A model generated the notes under the pieces. It worked only from the letters and a program-made list of their open reading frames with translations. It was not told the origin of the DNA and ran no database searches. From NCBI RefSeq assembly GCF_022399565.1, contig NZ_JAJTUT010000002.1:1008645-1072644 (forward strand): a DNA stretch of 64,000 bases, read 5' to 3'. This DNA is from Flavobacterium algicola (GTDB lineage Bacteria > Bacteroidota > Bacteroidia > Flavobacteriales > Flavobacteriaceae). This document shows positions 63,512 to 64,000 of the stretch, in pieces. A program made the position numbers and the translations under genes. How positions within the stretch are numbered: the first letter of the stretch is position 1; the number at the start of each line of letters is the position of its first letter.

Positions 63512-63526
63512 AAAGAAAGGCGACGA
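63512..63526 (-). repeat. duplicate of the 5S 3' end junction
   Basis: On the minus strand TCGTCGCCTTTCTTT is identical to the 5S 3' end plus downstream flank at 63602-63616. The sequence before it (CGCGGGTCGG) is not recognisably 5S, so only the junction is retained. Confidence 0.7.
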
Positions 63527-63563
63527 ACCGACCCGCGGTGGTGGGAACACGGCATTTCTGTAA

Positions 63564-63600
63564 AACAAAAAACCCTTATCCGATTAGGATAAGGGTTTTT
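63564..63600 (-). terminator. first terminator of the rRNA operon
   Basis: Arms 63568-63581 and 63587-63600 (AAAAACCCTTATCC and its complement) with a five-base loop and a T run on the minus strand. It starts eight bases after the 5S 3' end. Confidence 0.93.
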
Positions 63601-63607
63601 AAAAGAA

Positions 63608-63713
63608 AGGCGACGACATACTCTCCCACATAACTGCAGTACCATCTGCGCAGGCGGGCTTAACTACTCTGTTCGGGATGGGAAGAGGTGAGCCCCGCCG
63701 CAATAACCACCTT
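63608..63713 (-). rRNA. rrf: 5S ribosomal RNA
   Basis: On the minus strand the segment starts GGTGGTTATTGCGGCGGGGC and carries CACCTCTTCCCATCCCGAAC, the universal 5S loop region. It continues with AGTAGTTAAGCCCGCC and ends GGGAGAGTATGTCGTCGCC. The ends GGTG and CGCC can pair as the 5S closing helix. Length is about 105 bases; exact ends are uncertain by a few bases. It lies about 165 bases after the 23S 3' end. Confidence 0.95.
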
Positions 63714-63807
63714 AAGGTCGTTTTGCAATGGGTAAATTAGCTTGTGCTAATCAACATTACATAATATCTTAACATACTGAGATAAAGAAAAAAGTATTAT
63801 TATCCAT

Positions 63808-63825
63808 GTCATTCTGAAAGAATCT
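63808..63825 (+). repeat. 18-bp dispersed repeat, copy 2
   Basis: GTCATTCTGAAAGAATCT in the 23S-5S spacer, identical to the reverse complement of 37816-37833. It is followed by GAGTC/GACTC hairpin sequence at 63845-63864. Confidence 0.8.
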
Positions 63826-63844
63826 AGGATCTAGAAAGTTTCTT

Positions 63845-63864
63845 CCCGAGTCTTGCGACTCGGG
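63845..63864. other. hairpin in the 23S-5S spacer
   Basis: CCCGAGTC and GACTCGGG are exact complements around TTGC, flanked by TTCTT and AAAAGG. On the pre-rRNA it could be a processing signal. It could also look like a terminator on the plus or minus strand, but it lies inside an rRNA operon, where antitermination is expected. Confidence 0.7.
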
Positions 63865-63876
63865 AAAAGGGTGTAC

Positions 63877-64000
63877 ATAAGCTTACGGATTATTAGTACT
63901 ACTCGACTATGACATTACTGCCTTTACATCTATAGCCTATCAACGTGGTCATCTCCCACGATCCTTAAAAGAAATCTCATCTTATGGTGGGTTTCGCGCT
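63877..64000 (-). rRNA. rrl: 23S ribosomal RNA, 3' end only
   Basis: On the minus strand the segment contains GTGGGAGATGACCACGTTGATAGG and TAGTACTAATAATCCGTAAGC, the typical Bacteroidota 23S 3' terminus. Only about 124 bases lie in the window; the gene continues beyond the edge. The 3' end is placed near 63877 by comparison with the usual CCGTAAGCTTA ending. Confidence 0.93.

Noticed and set aside
63374..63568. 64-codon minus-strand frame behind the 5S gene
   Set aside because: It is a translation of terminator hairpins and decayed 5S sequence; no real coding signal.
63845..63864. GC-rich hairpin in the 23S-5S spacer taken as a terminator
   Set aside because: It lies between 23S and 5S within one operon and lacks a proper T run on the minus strand.

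Overview
The window looks like a chromosomal segment of a Flavobacterium-type member of the Bacteroidota. The DNA is AT-rich. It encodes the type IX secretion and gliding proteins PorQ and SprA, a bacillithiol enzyme (BshA) with a bacilliredoxin (YtxJ), and many SPII or Sec signal peptides. The flavobacterial -7 promoter box TANNTTTG recurs upstream of genes. No plasmid, phage, insertion sequence or CRISPR-Cas genes are visible.

Layout. 1-5.7 kb: a lipoprotein fragment and bshA on the minus strand, then an MscS channel, a SatP/YaaH acetate permease and a hybrid sensor kinase on the plus strand. 5.8-10.5 kb: the minus-strand run pabB-tilS-dsbD. 10.7-12.2 kb: a DUF4349 lipoprotein facing a lipocalin. 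12.3-19.2 kb: lpdA, an AlkB-like dioxygenase, cmk, porQ and lon. 19.4-24.1 kb: a UMF1-type MFS permease, an M48 lipoprotein protease and a GH31 alpha-glucosidase. 24.3-31.0 kb: a glycogen locus transcribed glgA-glgC-glgE-glgB. 31.4-36.2 kb: a sensor kinase, msrB, ytxJ and clpB.

36.3-45.3 kb is the accessory part. It starts with an array of eight degenerate 25-bp repeats directly after the clpB terminator. Mostly unrecognised genes follow: membrane proteins, a lipoprotein, a bPH protein, a NERD nuclease-like protein, a DUF1853 protein, a VOC protein, a secreted alpha/beta-hydrolase and a lipoprotein-type Asp/Glu racemase. 45.6-52.3 kb holds an acyl-CoA oxidase-like protein, a structured RNA element resembling Flavo-1, two small genes, a nitroreductase, poxB and an atypical SDR. 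52.5-63.0 kb holds sprA (2369 codons), a nucleoside permease and a DUF2911 protein, separated by long AT-rich gaps. The window ends in an rRNA operon on the minus strand: the 23S 3' end, then 5S, then two strong terminators interleaved with decayed copies of the 5S 3' end.

How the genes fit together. GlgC/GlgA/GlgB/GlgE plus GH31 cover glycogen synthesis, branching, maltose-1-phosphate exchange and hydrolysis. BshA makes a bacillithiol precursor and YtxJ probably uses the finished thiol, while MsrB, DsbD, Lon, ClpB and the M48 protease serve redox and protein quality control. PorQ and SprA belong to the secretion machine that places proteins on the surface. The most notable non-genic features are the repeat array behind clpB, the 5S decay series behind the rRNA operon and the structured RNA near 48.1 kb.
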